64,000 bases of DNA, from positions 724,631-788,630 of the forward strand of contig NZ_BSFC01000011.1 of the NCBI RefSeq assembly GCF_027922145.1, in the 5' to 3' direction. Shown piece after piece: positions 1 through 9,527 of the stretch (positions within the stretch are counted from its first letter, which is position 1; each line of letters begins with the position of its first letter). Origin of the DNA: Novosphingobium resinovorum (lineage in GTDB: Bacteria > Pseudomonadota > Alphaproteobacteria > Sphingomonadales > Sphingomonadaceae). Both the position numbers and the translations under genes were made by a program. The notes beneath the pieces were generated by a model that was not told the DNA's origin, did no database searches, and saw only the letters and a program-made list of their open reading frames with translations.

Positions 1-309
1 CAGTGGCTCGATTGCTGGGCGCCCGATGCCGAGTGGATCACCAGCCACGCCGAAGTCCGGGGCCACGAGGCCCTCTCCCGCACCTGGGACGATCTGTTCG
101 CCACGATGGAGGCGATGGTCTTTTTCGCCATGCCCGGCGCGATCCAGGTTTCGGGCGACACTGCCAAGGGCCGCTGCCACGTGCGCGAAATCGCCCGGAT
201 CGAAGGCAAGGTGATGAAATTCGCCGCCCGCTACGACGACGAACTCGTCCGCCATGGCGCGCGCTGGCGCTTCGCCCGGCGCATTTACGCCATGAACATC
301 GCCGAATAG
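1..309 (+). CDS. SnoaL-like / NTF2-fold protein, C-terminal part
   Basis: The reading frame is open from the first base of the window, so the N-terminus lies outside. About 102 residues are visible, ending in RWRFARRIYAMNIAE. The pattern of a region with W-x-D-x-L followed by beta strands and a final WRFARR-I segment is what is seen at the end of SnoaL-like NTF2-fold proteins, where the last strand closes the cone. A second protein of the same type is encoded at 4813-5238. The function (isomerase, dehydratase or ring-cleavage helper) cannot be told from this fragment. Confidence 0.6.
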   Translation, partial: QWLDCWAPDAEWITSHAEVRGHEALSRTWDDLFATMEAMVFFAMPGAIQVSGDTAKGRCHVREIARIEGKVMKFAARYDDELVRHGARWRFARRIYAMNIAE

Positions 310-390
310 CGCGCGCCTCTTGCGGCGGGACGGCCGCGCGATTAGGAAAGCCGCGTCGAAGCGCTCATCCCGAGCCTTTCGACAAAGATC

Positions 391-606
391 GCGCCGGTGC
401 CCCGCAAGGGGCTTAAAAGGGAACGCGGTGAGGATGTTCTCATCCAAATCCGGGGCTGTCCCTGCAACTGTAAGTGGCGAGCGCGATGCATAGGCCGGTG
501 CCCCGAAGGTGGACACCGGCAGCCACTGGGCCGGACGCTGCGACATGCGAGGCCACGGGAAGGCCATGCATCAAGCGATGACCCGCGAGCCAGGAGACCT
601 GCCTGC
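391..606 (+). promoter_or_regulatory. Cobalamin (B12) riboswitch
   Basis: The classic conserved blocks are present in order: the GGTGCCC start with TTAAAAGGGAA, the B12-box region with GGGGCTGTCCC-GCAACTGTAA, CACTGGG, GGGAAGG, and the GATGACCCGCGAGCCAGGAGACC end. It lies about 190 nt upstream of the NiCoT permease at 799, in the same direction. By the known behaviour of this class, adenosylcobalamin binding should lower expression of the downstream gene. No protein start should be placed inside this segment even though a frame is open through it. Confidence 0.95.
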
Positions 607-798
607 GTCCGGTCGCTCTTGCCTTGGTCCAGGGGATGGCCGCGGCACGGAACTGTCCGTCTGAGCGACGCAACGTGCGGCGGGGGCCGCATCGGCGCGA
701 GGGACGCCGGGCGCTGCCGCGTCCGTCCGGGGCCTCCCGTGCCGACCGCGCCGACGGCGCGGCAGTCCCCCGTCAGGTCGCCGACGCGAAGACGGATC

Positions 799-1860
<1,062 letters not shown>

Positions 1861-1877
1861 GTCGCAAACGACCAACC

Positions 1878-1925
1878 CTCGGTCCCTCCCGCAAGCGGGA
1901 GGGACCGAGAGTGGATCTTTTTCAA
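1878..1925 (+). terminator. Rho-independent terminator after the NiCoT permease
   Basis: An inverted repeat of 13-15 bp (arms 1878-1892 and 1895-1909, CTCGGTCCCTCCC and its complement) is followed by a T-rich tract at 1918-1922. It sits 18 nt after the permease stop codon. The rest of 1926-2195 holds no convincing gene or site. Confidence 0.8.
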
Positions 1926-2195
1926 CGCAAGAAAGCCCGGACCATGAGGAACCACGGCCTTTTCGAATCTTCCGGGACAGGAAGGCTCTACATAACATTG
2001 CGTTATTAGTGCAGCAGCGAGAGGACGCTCTACTGGCTCTGGTTGGCCCGTGCGAGCATCGCGGTGTGGCCCTTCGGTCGTCAATGCCTATGTCACCACC
2101 AAAGTGGACGGCGCACCCGTCGTCATCCCCTCCCGGCCGGGCTTCTGACGGGACAGTTCGGGGAAACCTGTCAGCCCGGCTGCCGGTTCAGGCTG

Positions 2196-2720
2196 TCAGT
2201 GAAGGCGGATGGAAGTCGAGGCCAACTGGACATCAGCGGCATGCGGCGCGCGCTCGCCCTTCGCCAGCACCGCAGCGACGTGCCCGGCCAGCATCGCCAG
2301 CGCAAGCGTCGAGCCCTCAGCAATGGCCTCCTCGGAGCCGCCCGGCGGCACCACGGTCGCAAGGCAGGTGTCGTGACTGCCGCGCGACAGCATGAAGGGC
2401 ATGTCCGGGCCGATGATCTCAAGCACGGCGCTCATCGCCGCGCCGCATTCGAGCATCGCATCGATACGCACACGGTCGAGCGGTATGGCACCGTCGATGC
2501 CGACGCCGTCCAACAAGGCCAGCGCTTCGCGAATACGGTCGATCTCCTCGCACGCGGCACTGCCCGCGCAATCGTGGAGGAAGTCACGCAGACGCCTCGC
2601 ATGAGCGCGATCGCCGCCGACATTGTTCGAAGTACTTGCCATTGCCTTATCGTTTTCTTTCGCGTCCGAAGGGTGCGCCACAGTCCCCAGACGTGGCCCG
2701 GCGTCAATACGCAGTTCCAT
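2196..2720 (-). CDS. Hypothetical protein, 174 aa
   Basis: I do not recognise this protein. The frame has normal protein composition, while the opposing frame (2043-2771, plus strand) is rich in Arg and His as expected of a shadow. It is mostly helical by eye, with an acidic middle region (CEEIDRIREALALLDG) and a Gly/Ala-rich C-terminal half. No signal peptide or membrane segment is seen. The first ATG (2720) is used; an internal ATG at 2642 (MASTSNN) is an equally possible start because neither has a strong ribosome binding site. It stands alone between the NiCoT terminator and the hydrolase. Confidence 0.5.
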   Translation of the reverse strand: MELRIDAGPRLGTVAHPSDAKENDKAMASTSNNVGGDRAHARRLRDFLHDCAGSAACEEIDRIREALALLDGVGIDGAIPLDRVRIDAMLECGAAMSAVLEIIGPDMPFMLSRGSHDTCLATVVPPGGSEEAIAEGSTLALAMLAGHVAAVLAKGERAPHAADVQLASTSIRLH

Positions 2721-2832
2721 ATAGCCCGGATTCGCTGTCCCACCTTGTTACATCTTATAGAGGCTAGGTGAAACACCCGTGTATTCAGGGCTGCGCAGAC
2801 TCCTTGCGGAAATCCCCTTAGGGAAACCGCCT

Positions 2833-3549
2833 CTAGAGCCGCGCTATCGCGTCAAGTCTATCAGCCACCCAGTCCGGCTCGGTAAGCATCAGGTCATGTC
2901 CAGTCTCTATATCCCAGACCCTACCGTGAGATCTCTCGGTCAGTAACTTCATGTCACGCCCCGATATTGTCGAGGTGCAGACGATATGGCTCTCCGGAAT
3001 GGCGCGCATCGCGGCTTCCCGGGTGAGCACGAGGTTCTGCTCGAAGCATCGCCATGGCTGGACGGTCAACCGGGCATCGATCCATGGTCCCAGCACCGAA
3101 TCGGTCACTCCGAAAAATGCGGCCATGCCGGGCATCGCCGCCATAACGACTCGCACGCCGTCGATCTCATTCAACCCTTGCCTGGCGCCATGGATGGCTT
3201 CGTAAGCGTGCTCGCAAAGTGATTCGCCGTCGCGCGGATAGGCCGCGTCGAGATAGACGCGGTGGCCGACACGTTCGGGTTTGCGGTCCGCCGCGCCGGT
3301 GATGACCATGTCGCCATAACTGTGGCCGACGAGGATCGCGTCAGTGAGATCCTCGAAATCCAGAAGCCCGGCGATGTCGGCAATGTGAGTGTCGAGATCG
3401 ATCGTGGCGCTTAACAGGTGCGCGCGGTCGGCAAGGCCGCTCAGCGACGGTGCGTGCACATCGTGCCCGAGCGCCCGCAACCGCTGCGCTACCGGCTTGT
3501 AGCCCCAGCCGCCGTGCCCGCCGCCATGGACCCGAACGAAAGTCGACAC
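2833..3549 (-). CDS. Alpha/beta hydrolase
   Basis: The protein is a 238-aa cytosolic hydrolase. It begins with the oxyanion-hole motif VHGGGHGGW (residues 7-15), has the nucleophile elbow GHSYG (Ser77) and a C-terminal catalytic His in TGHDLM (about residue 218). The overall layout resembles the small esterase/hydroxynitrile-lyase branch (AB_hydrolase_6). The residue after the elbow is Asp (GHSYGD) where Gly is usual. It is the last gene of a leftward run with the aminotransferase. The substrate is unknown. Confidence 0.85.
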   Translation of the reverse strand: MSTFVRVHGGGHGGWGYKPVAQRLRALGHDVHAPSLSGLADRAHLLSATIDLDTHIADIAGLLDFEDLTDAILVGHSYGDMVITGAADRKPERVGHRVYLDAAYPRDGESLCEHAYEAIHGARQGLNEIDGVRVVMAAMPGMAAFFGVTDSVLGPWIDARLTVQPWRCFEQNLVLTREAAMRAIPESHIVCTSTISGRDMKLLTERSHGRVWDIETGHDLMLTEPDWVADRLDAIARL

Positions 3550-3597
3550 GCCGCCCCCTGATTATGATCCACAAAGGATCACATCAGTGCGCTTGTG

Positions 3598-4743
3598 TCA
3601 GGCGCCGACAATCTCCTGGCGTGCCGCAAACCATGCGATCATGCGGTCGATCGCGTCCTCGATCTCGGGTGTGGAGACCGCGAAGCTCAGGCGGATGAAA
3701 CGATGGCCGTCGACCGGATCGAAGTCGATGCCGGGCGCCGTGGCGACGCCGGTGTCGGCAAGCAGTTGGCGGCAGAAGGCGAAGCTATCGTTGGTCAGGT
3801 GGCGGATGTCGGCCCAGATATAAAAGGCACCGTCCGGCGGCGCGATCCGTTGCAGGCCCAGGCGAGGCAGCGCCGCCAGCAAAAGCTCGCGGTTACGGGC
3901 GTAGCTCGCGTGGTGTCCTTCCAGTTCCTCGACGCAGTCGAAGGCTACCAGCCCGGCATGCTGCGCCAGCACCGGCGGGGTCAGGAACAGGTTGGCGATC
4001 CGCGCCCGCGCCGCGTCAATCAGGTGGGGCGGGACGACCAGCCAGCCCAGTCGCCAGCCGGCCATCGAGAACCACTTGGAAAAGCTGTTCACCACCAAGG
4101 CCTCCGGCACGTGCTGCAGCACGGAGTCCGCCGTCATGCCGTAGGTCAGTCCGTGATAGATCTCGTCGGAGATGACGGTGATGCCTTTGCGCGCACAAAC
4201 CTCGGCGATGGCCGCAAGCTCCTCGGGCGCGATGACGGTCCCGGTGGGGTTCGCCGGGCTGGCGAGGATCAGTCCTTCCGGCGCCGGGTCGAGCGCGTCG
4301 AGCGCGGCGGCAGTGACCTGATAGCGCTCGGCCGGCCCGCAGGGCAGTTCGACCGGCTCGATGTAGAGCGTGCGCATGGCATTGCGGTACGCGACGTAGC
4401 CCGGGCGAGCGAGCGCCACCCGCGCGCCGGGACGGAACAGGCACGACAGCGCCAGCACGAAGGCCGGCGATGCGCCGCAGGTCAGGAACACCTGCTCGGG
4501 CGAAACCATGACGCCATAAGCTTCGGCATAGTGACGCGCGATCCGCTCGCGCAGTGCCGGGCTTTCCCAGTATCCGCCCGCCTCTGCATCCAGCACCGCG
4601 TGGGCGGCGGCGATGGCGGCAGCTGGAGCCCCCGTCGAGGGCTGGCCGTATTCCATGTGGATCACGTCGCGCCCCTCGGCGGCGAGTTCGTAGGCGAGAC
4701 GGCCGATGGTGGTGGCGTGGAAGGGTTCGACGTGCGCGATCAT
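3598..4743 (-). CDS. PLP-dependent aminotransferase, class I/II
   Basis: This 381-aa fold-type I aminotransferase has the expected landmarks: Asn165 in ASPANPTGTV, Asp193 and Tyr196 in SDEIYHGL, the Schiff-base Lys223 in NSFSKWFSMAGW, and an arginine near the end in HRFIRLSF that would bind the substrate carboxylate. The length is typical of the aspartate/alanine aminotransferase superfamily. It lies leftward between the hydrolase and the SnoaL/SDR pair. The amino acid substrate cannot be read from the motifs. Confidence 0.9.
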   Translation of the reverse strand: MIAHVEPFHATTIGRLAYELAAEGRDVIHMEYGQPSTGAPAAAIAAAHAVLDAEAGGYWESPALRERIARHYAEAYGVMVSPEQVFLTCGASPAFVLALSCLFRPGARVALARPGYVAYRNAMRTLYIEPVELPCGPAERYQVTAAALDALDPAPEGLILASPANPTGTVIAPEELAAIAEVCARKGITVISDEIYHGLTYGMTADSVLQHVPEALVVNSFSKWFSMAGWRLGWLVVPPHLIDAARARIANLFLTPPVLAQHAGLVAFDCVEELEGHHASYARNRELLLAALPRLGLQRIAPPDGAFYIWADIRHLTNDSFAFCRQLLADTGVATAPGIDFDPVDGHRFIRLSFAVSTPEIEDAIDRMIAWFAARQEIVGA

Positions 4744-4812
4744 GCCCGCCTGCTACGCGCAGCAAGGGCGCGATGCAATGCGGGCGCCTTGCGGGATCGG
4801 TGCGATGCGCGC

Positions 4813-5238
4813 TCAGGATGCGAAGACGGTGTAGATCCGCGCGTCGAACAGCCACCGGCCGTCCAGCCGCACGAATCGGTCGTGATATTCGCCGGTGACC
4901 TCCTTGTCAGTGCCAGTGATCCGCGCCACCATCATCGCATTGGCCCGCGCAGTATCGCCCGTGACCTCGATCATCAGGTTATGGATCAGCGGCACCGGAT
5001 GCGGCCTTCCCTTTCCTTCGAGCAGAAACGCAACCAGTGCCTGCGGAGTGTCAAACCGCTGGCGCACGACGTGTTCGGCACGGTCCGGCGCACCGGAGCG
5101 GACCTCGAAAGTGCCCGTTGAAGCGAAAAGCTTTGAAATGTCCTCATAGGCCTCTCGCCGCACGGCGCGGGCATAGCCGTGAACGAGATCGGCGATGGCG
5201 CTTTGTGCCTCAATCCGGGCCAGGCGGTCTTCGGTCAT
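4813..5238 (-). CDS. SnoaL-like nuclear transport factor 2 family protein
   Basis: A 141-aa protein with the typical opening IADLVHGYARAVRREAYEDISKLFAS, where the helix is followed by an acidic residue cluster, and the closing strand DGRWLFDARIYTVF. This matches the SnoaL_4 type of NTF2 fold, a cone that serves as isomerase, dehydratase or oxygenase partner. Its ATG overlaps the stop codon of the upstream SDR by 4 bp (ATGA), so the two are probably translated together and act in the same pathway. Confidence 0.8.
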   Translation of the reverse strand: MTEDRLARIEAQSAIADLVHGYARAVRREAYEDISKLFASTGTFEVRSGAPDRAEHVVRQRFDTPQALVAFLLEGKGRPHPVPLIHNLMIEVTGDTARANAMMVARITGTDKEVTGEYHDRFVRLDGRWLFDARIYTVFAS

Positions 5239-6035
5239 GCGGCTGCCCCTTCACTCGCATCCCGCCGCTCGCAGGCGGCGCGGATCGCCGCGAAGCGAGG
5301 CTCGACGCTGCGCCAGACGCGGGTGTGAGTGACGATGCAGGGTTCGTCGGCTTCGATGCCCGCCAGTACCATCGCGCCGACATGGTCGGGCGTCACGCTG
5401 GAGAGCGGCATCGCCCCCGCATACTGACGGATCTCGCCCCCAACCTTGCGGGTGTTCTCGGCGAGGTTCGTGGCGACATAGCCGGGGCAAAGGAGCGACA
5501 CGCCGACGCCATGCGGCGCCATCTCCTGCCGCAGAGCCTCGGTAAGCGCGGTCACGCCGAACTTGGCGACGGCATAGGCCCCCACGCCGGGCACGCTCGC
5601 GGTGAGACCGGCCTGGGAGGACGTATTCACGATATGCCCCCTGCCTCTCGCCCGCATGTCGGAGGCGAAAGCGAAGACGCCATTGGCGATGCCGGTGAGA
5701 TTGATCGCCACGATGCGATCGAAGCTGGCAGGGTCCATATCCGCGAACTCGCGACCGTTGGGAGCGATGCCGGCATTGTTGACCAGTACGTCGACCGGCC
5801 CGAAAGCGCCCTGCGCCTCGGCCTTGGCCCGTGCCCAACCGTCCCGGTCGCGGGTATCGAGCATGACGCCGTGCACCGCCTCGCCCCGATCGCCCAGCAC
5901 CGCGTCGAGGCGTTCTGCATCGATGTCGGCGATGGTCACCCGGATGCCCCTGCGGACCATCGCATCGACGATACCTAGGCCGATGCCGCTCGCCCCGCCG
6001 GTGACGAAGGCGTGCCGTGCCTCGCTCAAATCCAT
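5235..6035 (-). CDS. SDR family oxidoreductase
   Basis: A 266-aa short-chain dehydrogenase with the cofactor motif TGGASGIGLGI near the N-terminus, NNAGI, a Ser in NTSSQAG and the catalytic YAVAK. The start at 6035 (MDLSEARHAF) is preferred over the longer frame because AGGAGAGG lies 8 nt upstream. DIDAERLD after the second strand suggests an acidic residue that would favour NAD(H). The gene overlaps the SnoaL-like gene by 4 bp and is divergent from the sulfotransferase at 6164. Confidence 0.9.
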   Translation of the reverse strand: MDLSEARHAFVTGGASGIGLGIVDAMVRRGIRVTIADIDAERLDAVLGDRGEAVHGVMLDTRDRDGWARAKAEAQGAFGPVDVLVNNAGIAPNGREFADMDPASFDRIVAINLTGIANGVFAFASDMRARGRGHIVNTSSQAGLTASVPGVGAYAVAKFGVTALTEALRQEMAPHGVGVSLLCPGYVATNLAENTRKVGGEIRQYAGAMPLSSVTPDHVGAMVLAGIEADEPCIVTHTRVWRSVEPRFAAIRAACERRDASEGAAA

Positions 6036-6163
6036 GGTTTTCACCTCTCCTGATCGCGACCTCGCCGCTTTGAGGGAATTTTGAAGAAGCGGGCACCGCC
6101 TTGCAATCGGCAACACCGCTGTTCATCACCGCCGGGACGATAAGAACAGGGAGATGCGCCGCC

Positions 6164-7315
6164 ATGACTGTGGACGATGTGATCGCGGCTGCACGCAGCC
6201 AGACCGGACTGACCGAAATCGGCGACCCGGCCGCACTGGAAGGACTACAGAGGCTGATCGATGCCTATGCCGAAGAGGCACGCTTCACCGAGCGCGGCAC
6301 GCAGCTCGCGCAGCGCGATCTGGTGAAGTACATGGCGGGCCGCATGCGGATCGAAGACTGGCTGGCCCGTCATCCCGAACTCCTCGAGCGCCCCGTCGAA
6401 AAGCCGATGTTCGTCTTCGGCCTGCCGCGCACCGGGACCACTCTGGTCATCAACCTGCTCGCCGCCGACCCCAAGCGCCGCTCGTTCCTGCGCTGGGAAT
6501 CGCATGATCCGGTGCCGCCGCCGCATTTCCACGAACTGGCTGCCGGTCCTCGCTGGAAGGCGATGCAGGACCAGACGCAGGCCTCGCTGCAATATATGCC
6601 GCAGATCGCCGCTATCCATTATGAGGACGCGCATAGCCCGACCGAGTGCCAGTTCTCGATGACCTACTCGTTCTGTGCGCAGGTGTTCGAATCGCAGGCC
6701 GACATTCCGAGCTATCGCCACTGGCTGCTGCACGAGGCCGACTATCGTCCGGCGTTCCGCTTCCACAAGCGGCTGCTGCAGCTCCTGCAGGCCGAGACGG
6801 GAGGGCGATGGACGCTCAAGAACCCGTGGCACCCGTTGTTTCTGGATGCGCTGTACGAGGTCTACCCCGACGCGCAGTTGGTCATGACCCACCGCGATCC
6901 CGCCGACGTACTGGGATCCATCGGCAGTCTGATCGAGAACGTGCGGCGGATCTATTCGGACGAGATCGACCTGGAAGGCATCGGCCGGACCTTTATGGAG
7001 ACCTTCGCGCTGATGATCGAGCGGCAGGACGCATTCCGCGCCGCCCATGGTGCGGATGCCATTCTCGACGTCCAGTACATCGATGTGATGAAGGACCCCA
7101 TCGGCACCTGCCGCAGCATCTACGACCACTTCGGCGAGCCCTTCACGCAAGAGGCAGCGGCCGGGATGGAAGCCTACATGGCAGCCAATCCCAAGGGCAA
7201 GCACGGCAAGCACGACTACTCGCTGGAACGCTACGGCCTCACGCGCGAGGGGGTTCATGCCGCATTCGCCGACTATATCGAGCGCTACCGTATCCCCGTG
7301 AAACAGGGCGCATGA
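6164..7315 (+). CDS. Sulfotransferase family protein
   Basis: A 383-aa protein with the PAPS-binding loop FGLPRTGTT (residues about 85-93) and the later conserved segments LKNPWHPLFLDAL and VMTHRDPADVLGS, which correspond to the 3'-phosphate binding site of sulfotransferases. The start at 6164 follows a GGGAG ribosome binding site. The stop codon overlaps the ATG of the VOC protein by 4 bp. Many such proteins in actinobacteria and sphingomonads sit beside SDR and SnoaL genes; true sulfotransfer is unproven. Confidence 0.85.
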   Translation: MTVDDVIAAARSQTGLTEIGDPAALEGLQRLIDAYAEEARFTERGTQLAQRDLVKYMAGRMRIEDWLARHPELLERPVEKPMFVFGLPRTGTTLVINLLAADPKRRSFLRWESHDPVPPPHFHELAAGPRWKAMQDQTQASLQYMPQIAAIHYEDAHSPTECQFSMTYSFCAQVFESQADIPSYRHWLLHEADYRPAFRFHKRLLQLLQAETGGRWTLKNPWHPLFLDALYEVYPDAQLVMTHRDPADVLGSIGSLIENVRRIYSDEIDLEGIGRTFMETFALMIERQDAFRAAHGADAILDVQYIDVMKDPIGTCRSIYDHFGEPFTQEAAAGMEAYMAANPKGKHGKHDYSLERYGLTREGVHAAFADYIERYRIPVKQGA

Positions 7316-7836
7316 CGCATCTCGGCAAGCGCTACGGCCAGCTCGTCCAGATGAGCTATGCCACGCGCGACATGGACGCGGCCCTCGCCCATGCCGAGAC
7401 GCAGCTGGACATCACCGGCCTGCGCCGCAGCGAATCCGAGATTGAGGTGCTGTCCTACGGAGAACGCCGCAGACTGGGCGTGAAATCCGCGATCGCCAAC
7501 GTCGCAGGCCCCCGCGGCCTGCGCCAGTTCGAGATCATCGAGCCGGTGTCTGGCGTGACGGGTATCTACACCGACGCGGTGGACCTTTCGGCGCAGGTCC
7601 TCGCCTTTCACCACATCGGTATCGCCGTGCCGGGACCTTATACAGAATGGGAGGCCCTCCTCCACGACGTGCGCGCGAGCGGGGACGCGCTGGCCCTGCA
7701 GTTCCCCGCCGAACCGTCCGCCCAAGCCGGGATTTGCTTCTGCTACGTCGATACACGCGAGAGGATCGGCCACTTCACGGAATACCTGTGGGCCGACCCT
7801 TCGCTGGCGGGAATAACGGTCGCGCCCTGGCTCTAG
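7312..7836 (+). CDS. VOC family (glyoxalase/dioxygenase fold) protein
   Basis: A 174-aa protein with the repeated beta-alpha-beta fold of the vicinal-oxygen-chelate superfamily: an opening VQMSYATRDMDAALAH, a central LAFHHIGIAV with the usual metal-ligand His, and GHFTEYLW near the end with an H/E pair. ATG overlaps the sulfotransferase stop (ATGA). The gene converges on the SDR that follows, overlapping it by 4 bp. The substrate is unknown. Confidence 0.75.
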   Translation: MTHLGKRYGQLVQMSYATRDMDAALAHAETQLDITGLRRSESEIEVLSYGERRRLGVKSAIANVAGPRGLRQFEIIEPVSGVTGIYTDAVDLSAQVLAFHHIGIAVPGPYTEWEALLHDVRASGDALALQFPAEPSAQAGICFCYVDTRERIGHFTEYLWADPSLAGITVAPWL

Positions 7837-8642
7837 GTGCCGTCGCTATTGGCGCTGACGATGCCGGGACGCTCCGCGCCCATGCCCGAGAAGCCGATCG
7901 AATAACCACCGTCCACCGGCAGAATCACCCCGGTGATGTAGGCGGCCTCGTCGCTGGCGAGGAACAGGGCGGCGGAGGCGATATCCTCGGCGCGGCCCCA
8001 GCGGCCCATCGGTATCCCGGCCAGCGTGGGAAAGCCCTCCGGCGGCGAGTCGTGCGATTTCGATGCCTCGACCAGTCCGGTCCACATGGTGCCCGGGGCC
8101 ACGGCGTTCACACGGATGTTCCGGTCCGAATAGTCGAGTGCCGCGACCTTGGTGAGCTGGTGCACGCCCGCCTTGGCCGAACTGTAGACGCCGTGGTGCT
8201 TCCACCCCACCACCGCCGAAGCCGAACTGGTGTTGACGATCGCACCGCCGCCCGTCTTCAGCATGGATTCGATACCGTACTTCATGCCCAGGAAGACGCC
8301 GCGAATGTTGGTGGCGTGAACCTTGTCCCACAACTCGGTCGTCTGGGCATGCAGGGGGCCCATCCCGCCGCCGAAACCGGCATTGTTGCACAGCACGTCG
8401 AGCCGACCGAAACGCTCCTCGGCCCTGGCGATCATGGCCTGGACTTGCGCCTCGCTGGAGACGTCGCAATGGATCGAGACGGCATCGCCACCGAGATCGG
8501 CCGCAACCTCGTCTTCATTGCCCGAAATGTCGGCCAGCAGCAGCCTGGCCCCTTCCGCATGGAACAGCTGCGCCATCGCGCGCCCCATCCCGGAACCTGC
8601 ACCTGTGATTATGCAGACCTTGTCCTGAAGCCTTCCGGCCAT
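7833..8642 (-). CDS. SDR family oxidoreductase
   Basis: A 269-aa classical SDR with TGAGSGMGRAM, NNAGFGGG, SSASA and the catalytic YSSAK motif, and the C-terminal GVILPVDGGYSIG typical of classical SDRs. A GAAGGAAA ribosome binding site is directly upstream of the ATG. ADISGNEDE after the second strand suggests NAD preference. It is followed upstream on the same strand by another SDR, so at least two dehydrogenases act in this pathway. Confidence 0.9.
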   Translation of the reverse strand: MAGRLQDKVCIITGAGSGMGRAMAQLFHAEGARLLLADISGNEDEVAADLGGDAVSIHCDVSSEAQVQAMIARAEERFGRLDVLCNNAGFGGGMGPLHAQTTELWDKVHATNIRGVFLGMKYGIESMLKTGGGAIVNTSSASAVVGWKHHGVYSSAKAGVHQLTKVAALDYSDRNIRVNAVAPGTMWTGLVEASKSHDSPPEGFPTLAGIPMGRWGRAEDIASAALFLASDEAAYITGVILPVDGGYSIGFSGMGAERPGIVSANSDGT

Positions 8643-8655
8643 TTTCCTTCTCCCT

Positions 8656-9408
8656 TCAAGCCGATGTGTCGATCGTCGGCCGGATCGATATTTCCGAGAT
8701 GTTCGCGCGGCGCGGCATGGCGAGGATGAAGACGATGGCCTCTCCGATGTCGCGGGGCTTCACCGCACCTTCCTTCGCCACATGCGCCTGGATCGCGGCG
8801 CGCCAGTTGGGATCGGAGATGTTGTCGCCCACTTCGGTCTCGGTCGCGCCCGGCATCAGCGTCGTGACGCGGACATTGCGGCCGCCCAGTTCCTGCCGCA
8901 TGCCATCGGTCATCATGTTGACCGCGTGCTTGCTGGCGGAATAGGCGCTGGTCATCGGCCCACCCTTGCGACCGGCGAGCGAGGAGATGGTGATGATGTC
9001 GCCCTCTCCCTGCTCCAGCATGTGCGGGACGGCGGCAGCACAGGTATAGACGGTGCCCATCAGGTTGATGTCGATGACTCGCCGGTAGATCGCGGTGTCG
9101 CAGTTCTCGATGCCCCCCGCCTCCATGATTCCTGCCGAGTTGATCAGGATGTCGATGCGCCCCAGCTTCTCGACCGTCTCTCCCACCGCGCGGCGGGCGT
9201 CGTCCTCCACGGTCATGTCACCCGGAATGGCCAGCGCCGTTCCACCCTCTGCCTCGATCCGGGCGACGAGGCCCGACAATCGCTCCGCCCGGCGCGCCGA
9301 CAGGACGACGGCCGCACCGGCTTCCGCCAGGCACAGCGCCGCCGCCTCGCCGATGCCCGACGAGGCCCCGGTCACGAGCGCGACTTTTCCTGCAAGGGGT
9401 TTGGTCAT
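8656..9408 (-). CDS. SDR family oxidoreductase
   Basis: A 250-aa short-chain dehydrogenase with TGASSGIGEA, NSAGIME, ISSLAG and YSASKHAV. The start at 9408 (MTKPLAGK) has a GGGAG site 9 nt upstream and is preferred over the ATG at 9441. SARRAERL after the second strand, with two arginines, suggests NADP preference, unlike the other two SDRs nearby. It heads the leftward pair with the SDR at 7833-8642. Confidence 0.9.
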   Translation of the reverse strand: MTKPLAGKVALVTGASSGIGEAAALCLAEAGAAVVLSARRAERLSGLVARIEAEGGTALAIPGDMTVEDDARRAVGETVEKLGRIDILINSAGIMEAGGIENCDTAIYRRVIDINLMGTVYTCAAAVPHMLEQGEGDIITISSLAGRKGGPMTSAYSASKHAVNMMTDGMRQELGGRNVRVTTLMPGATETEVGDNISDPNWRAAIQAHVAKEGAVKPRDIGEAIVFILAMPRRANISEISIRPTIDTSA

Positions 9409-9527
9409 CGGCGGCAATCTCCCGTTCGTTTTCGTATGCATTGGCTGCCCCCGAGCCGCCGCACAGTCAACGGAAAATGCTGAACCCTGTTATAATCGCT
9501 CAGGCGCGACGGAGAAGATGTATCCGA

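Noticed and set aside
397..798. N-terminal extension of the NiCoT frame
   Set aside because: The open frame runs through the cobalamin riboswitch and its Arg/Pro-rich translation has no protein character.
2043..2771. Plus-strand 242-aa frame
   Set aside because: Arg/His/Gln-rich translation typical of the antisense of a GC-rich gene; the minus-strand frame 2196-2720 is better.
3595..5121. Plus-strand 508-aa frame
   Set aside because: It is the antisense shadow of the aminotransferase and SnoaL-like genes, which have clear motifs.
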